From JAEUTH01 sp044230205 (GTDB lineage Bacteria > Bacteroidota > Bacteroidia > AKYH767-A > OLB10), in assembly GCA_044230205.1 (NCBI GenBank), contig JBGARN010000153.1:1-7661 (forward strand): a stretch of 7,661 bases of DNA, written 5' to 3'. Below the pieces are notes generated by a model. That model saw only the letters and a list, made by a program, of their open reading frames with translations, ran no database searches and was not told the DNA's origin. The position numbers and the translations under genes were made by a program. Numbering within the stretch: position 1 is the stretch's first letter; each line of letters starts with the position of its first letter. Of the stretch, positions 5,794 through 7,661 are shown piece after piece.

Positions 5794-7530
5794 TTATTTA
5801 TTCTTTTGGTTATCATCATTTGCTTTTATATGCACGCCTGTTTCATCTACCTTTATTTTTACATCTTTTGAAACAATAGTGTCTTTGCCGGTTTCAATCT
5901 GTATTCCTTCTCTATTTATACTGATGTTGGTAGACTCATCGCCAGAATCACTAAAATCTTCCTTATTATTTTTCAGATTGCAGCCCACACATTCCAAACC
6001 TTTTTCAGTCATGGTCCAGGTATAACCTGTCATTTCCCAATCCCATGTTCCGGTTACATTGTCAATATCATCAATTATGGGTCGCAGGTTATCAGCCAGG
6101 AATACTTTTTTTCCAACAGGAACCTTTAATACAATCCTTACCGACTGTCCCCTGTAGCGCTTATCTGAAGGAATCGGATAGATATCACTAAGCAGTAATT
6201 TATTATCGTGTTGCTCAAAGTTATACACCACTTGTCTTGCATTTTCATTGGCTTGTTCACGTGTACGTCCACGTGAAGTAATAGTTTGCACTAATTCAAA
6301 ATTACTACCCTCGGCTTTTTCAATATCAAAATTGAGATTTTCCTTTATGTAAAAATTCTTTTCATCTCCGCTTGCTCCCATCCTGGTTCCGATTTTATTA
6401 TCGAAATACTGATCCCAGTCTATATTATCATACAATGAATCGCGCAAAACATCAACATTCAATGTATCATTTGATGGAGGAAGTAATTCAACCTTACTCC
6501 TGATGGTTGATTTTTGGCTGAAATCGCGTCCGATATCAGACAGCATATAAAATCCAAGTATCCAGCCCAATACCATTAATACAATTGCACCATTGCGCAG
6601 CCACGGATTGCTTGTCTTAATTTTGAAAATCATTTTAATGATGGCATAAACCACAAGGAATAATGGAATACCCACTATCATGATCAAAGCAATAATTGAC
6701 CACAACTGCTGTTCTGGGGTGATAAACATATCCAATAAATTTTCAGGATGAATTAATCCGCCCACTCCGATTATTGCCAGTAAAAATGCAAACAATGCAA
6801 CCAATATAGCCAGGCCTATAATTCCAAAAATTATGGCAAAGAAGTAAACAACACCCTTTAATATTGCGATAAATATTTCACCTATCGTATCAAATATTCT
6901 GTTGATGGTGCTTTTAGGCCCACGTGCTGCAGGTGCTTCGCTTTGAGCTTCGCGGGCCAGATTATTCAGGTTCACTGCTTCACCGCGCATTTCAAGTTTT
7001 TGTGCATTGGTTTCAGCTTTTGGCATTACAATCAGTAAAATAATGTATAGCCAAATACTAAAACCGAACTGCCAAGCAAACAGAACAAAAATCAACCTTA
7101 CCCATATCGGATCAATGCCAAACCTGTGGCCTATTCCGGCACAGACACCTCCCAACACCCTGTCATCAATATCGCGATAGAGTCTCCGCGGACCAGTGTA
7201 AACTTGCTCACGAGCAGATGCTGGGCTGGATGCAGTGGAGGAGTTAGTTTGTGCCGATGGCTCATCAGGATTATCAAACTGCTCAGGTTTACCCATAGCA
7301 TTAACAATAGCATTAACATCATCTTCAACAATTACCTGCTTGCTGTTGCTTACTCTTTCCTGTAACATCTCAGCTATACGCGATTCGATGTCCTGCATAA
7401 TTTCATCCCGTCCGTCAGCCGGAGAGAAATGGCCTTTAATAGCCTCGAGGTATTTTCTTTGTATTTCATAGGCTCGTTCTTCAATATGAAAAACTATGCC
7501 ACCTATATTTACTGTTAAAGTCTTATTCAT
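5794..7530 (-). CDS. PspC-domain membrane protein, envelope-stress type
   Basis: This is a 578-residue inner-membrane protein. Residues 1-90 form a cytosolic N-terminal region with an acidic helix segment (EIMQDIESRIAEML) and NAMGKPEQF, which resembles HAAS-like helical domains. A low-complexity Ser/Ala/Thr linker (about 91-107) follows. The PspC domain is at 114-171: RRLYRD, then RVLGGVCAGIGHRFGID, then PIWVRLIF and a helix ending LLIVMPKA. Further membrane helices lie at about 215-257 (probably two), 277-303 and 313-331. The remainder (about 340-578) is a soluble domain, probably periplasmic and beta-rich, in the class of C-terminal domains (DUF4097/toastrack-like) seen on Bacteroidota PspC proteins. 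It includes E-C514-V-G-C517, a CxxC pair, and an Asp/Asn/Lys-rich tail. PspC proteins respond to membrane stress in the phage-shock system, but here no PspA or PspB gene is in view. The ATG overlaps the padR stop, so translation is probably coupled. A strong terminator follows. Confidence 0.9.
   Translation of the reverse strand: MNKTLTVNIGGIVFHIEERAYEIQRKYLEAIKGHFSPADGRDEIMQDIESRIAEMLQERVSNSKQVIVEDDVNAIVNAMGKPEQFDNPDEPSAQTNSSTASSPASAREQVYTGPRRLYRDIDDRVLGGVCAGIGHRFGIDPIWVRLIFVLFAWQFGFSIWLYIILLIVMPKAETNAQKLEMRGEAVNLNNLAREAQSEAPAARGPKSTINRIFDTIGEIFIAILKGVVYFFAIIFGIIGLAILVALFAFLLAIIGVGGLIHPENLLDMFITPEQQLWSIIALIMIVGIPLFLVVYAIIKMIFKIKTSNPWLRNGAIVLMVLGWILGFYMLSDIGRDFSQKSTIRSKVELLPPSNDTLNVDVLRDSLYDNIDWDQYFDNKIGTRMGASGDEKNFYIKENLNFDIEKAEGSNFELVQTITSRGRTREQANENARQVVYNFEQHDNKLLLSDIYPIPSDKRYRGQSVRIVLKVPVGKKVFLADNLRPIIDDIDNVTGTWDWEMTGYTWTMTEKGLECVGCNLKNNKEDFSDSGDESTNISINREGIQIETGKDTIVSKDVKIKVDETGVHIKANDDNQKNK
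7527..7530 (-). promoter_or_regulatory. ATGA stop-start overlap coupling padR and pspC
   Basis: On the minus strand the bases ATGA hold both the start codon of the PspC-domain gene (7530-7528) and the stop codon of padR (7529-7527). No Shine-Dalgarno sequence precedes it, so re-initiation by the ribosome that finishes padR is the likely mode of translation. Confidence 0.75.
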
Positions 7531-7661
7531 TGATTTTGTGAATTGAGGTTTGCTGTTTGATTAACTGCCTGTACTAATTCATTCCAGGTAGTATTTAATT
7601 CTTCTAAAAAACTTTCACCTATCGGTGTAAGCGTATAATATTTGCGGGGTGGTCCCGAACT
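7527..7661 (-). CDS. PadR-family transcriptional regulator, C-terminal part only
   Basis: The last 44 codons of a gene that enters from the right edge read SSGPPRKYYTLTPIGESFLE and continue to ELNTTWNELVQAVNQ. The G-P-P-R-K-Y-Y-x-L-T-x-x-G motif is the hallmark of the PadR winged helix: the end of the wing, followed by the C-terminal helix with the conserved W-x-x-[LF]. PadR proteins are small DNA-binding repressors of about 105-115 residues in the short subfamily, so roughly 60-70 residues lie outside the window. Its TGA overlaps the ATG of the PspC-domain gene by four bases, the usual arrangement for co-expressed regulator and target. It probably represses its own operon, which is inference from family habit. 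Confidence 0.9.
   Translation of the reverse strand, partial: SSGPPRKYYTLTPIGESFLEELNTTWNELVQAVNQTANLNSQNQ

Noticed and set aside
5563..5879. Two overlapping forward hydrophobic ORFs after the STAS-like gene
   Set aside because: They run through the leftward terminator hairpin and the end of the PspC gene. Their hydrophobicity comes from the T-rich strand.
7126..7471. ORFs overlapping the 5' part of the PspC gene in other frames
   Set aside because: They are shadow frames of a clear coding region and show no domain or start context of their own.

Overview
The window looks like a piece of a chromosome from an AT-rich member of the Bacteroidota. Two large secreted proteins end in type IX secretion (T9SS) type A sorting domains. 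One promoter matches the Bacteroidota consensus (TTTG, 18 bases, TAnnTTTG). The starts have no visible Shine-Dalgarno sequence, and a PadR/PspC pair of a kind common in this phylum closes the window. I cannot name a genus.

Layout. 1-762 (minus): 3-hydroxybutyryl-CoA dehydrogenase, running off the left edge about 30-40 residues before its expected C-terminus. 763-1147: a divergent intergenic region with the strong promoter of that gene and two perfect short palindromes in front of the next gene. 1148-2764 and 2872-4569 (plus): two exported T9SS cargo proteins, each with a signal peptide, seven tandem repeats and a C-terminal sorting domain. The two repeat types differ: WDxxFGG/DYWIVK units, mostly exactly 60 residues, and WA..GG/VDFDPG units of 62-68 residues. 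A hairpin terminator separates the two genes. 4641-5069 (plus): small four-helix membrane protein. 5145-5513 (plus): small STAS-like cytosolic protein without the usual phosphorylated serine. 5514-5793: convergent intergenic region with a strong terminator for the minus-strand operon and a doubtful 68-residue membrane ORF. 5794-7530 (minus): 578-residue PspC-domain envelope-stress-type membrane protein, translationally coupled (ATGA overlap) to the end of a PadR-family regulator at 7527-7661 that runs off the right edge.

How the genes work together. The only clear functional unit is padR-pspC, a repressor and membrane-stress protein in one operon. The two T9SS proteins may form a pair of surface or secreted beta-propeller proteins, but they have their own candidate promoters and an intervening terminator. 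The dehydrogenase (butanoate/fatty acid metabolism) looks unrelated to its neighbours. I see no CRISPR array, tRNA, rRNA, insertion sequence or phage gene. Most of the window is ordinary Bacteroidota chromosome, and I found no clear case for a new multi-gene system.
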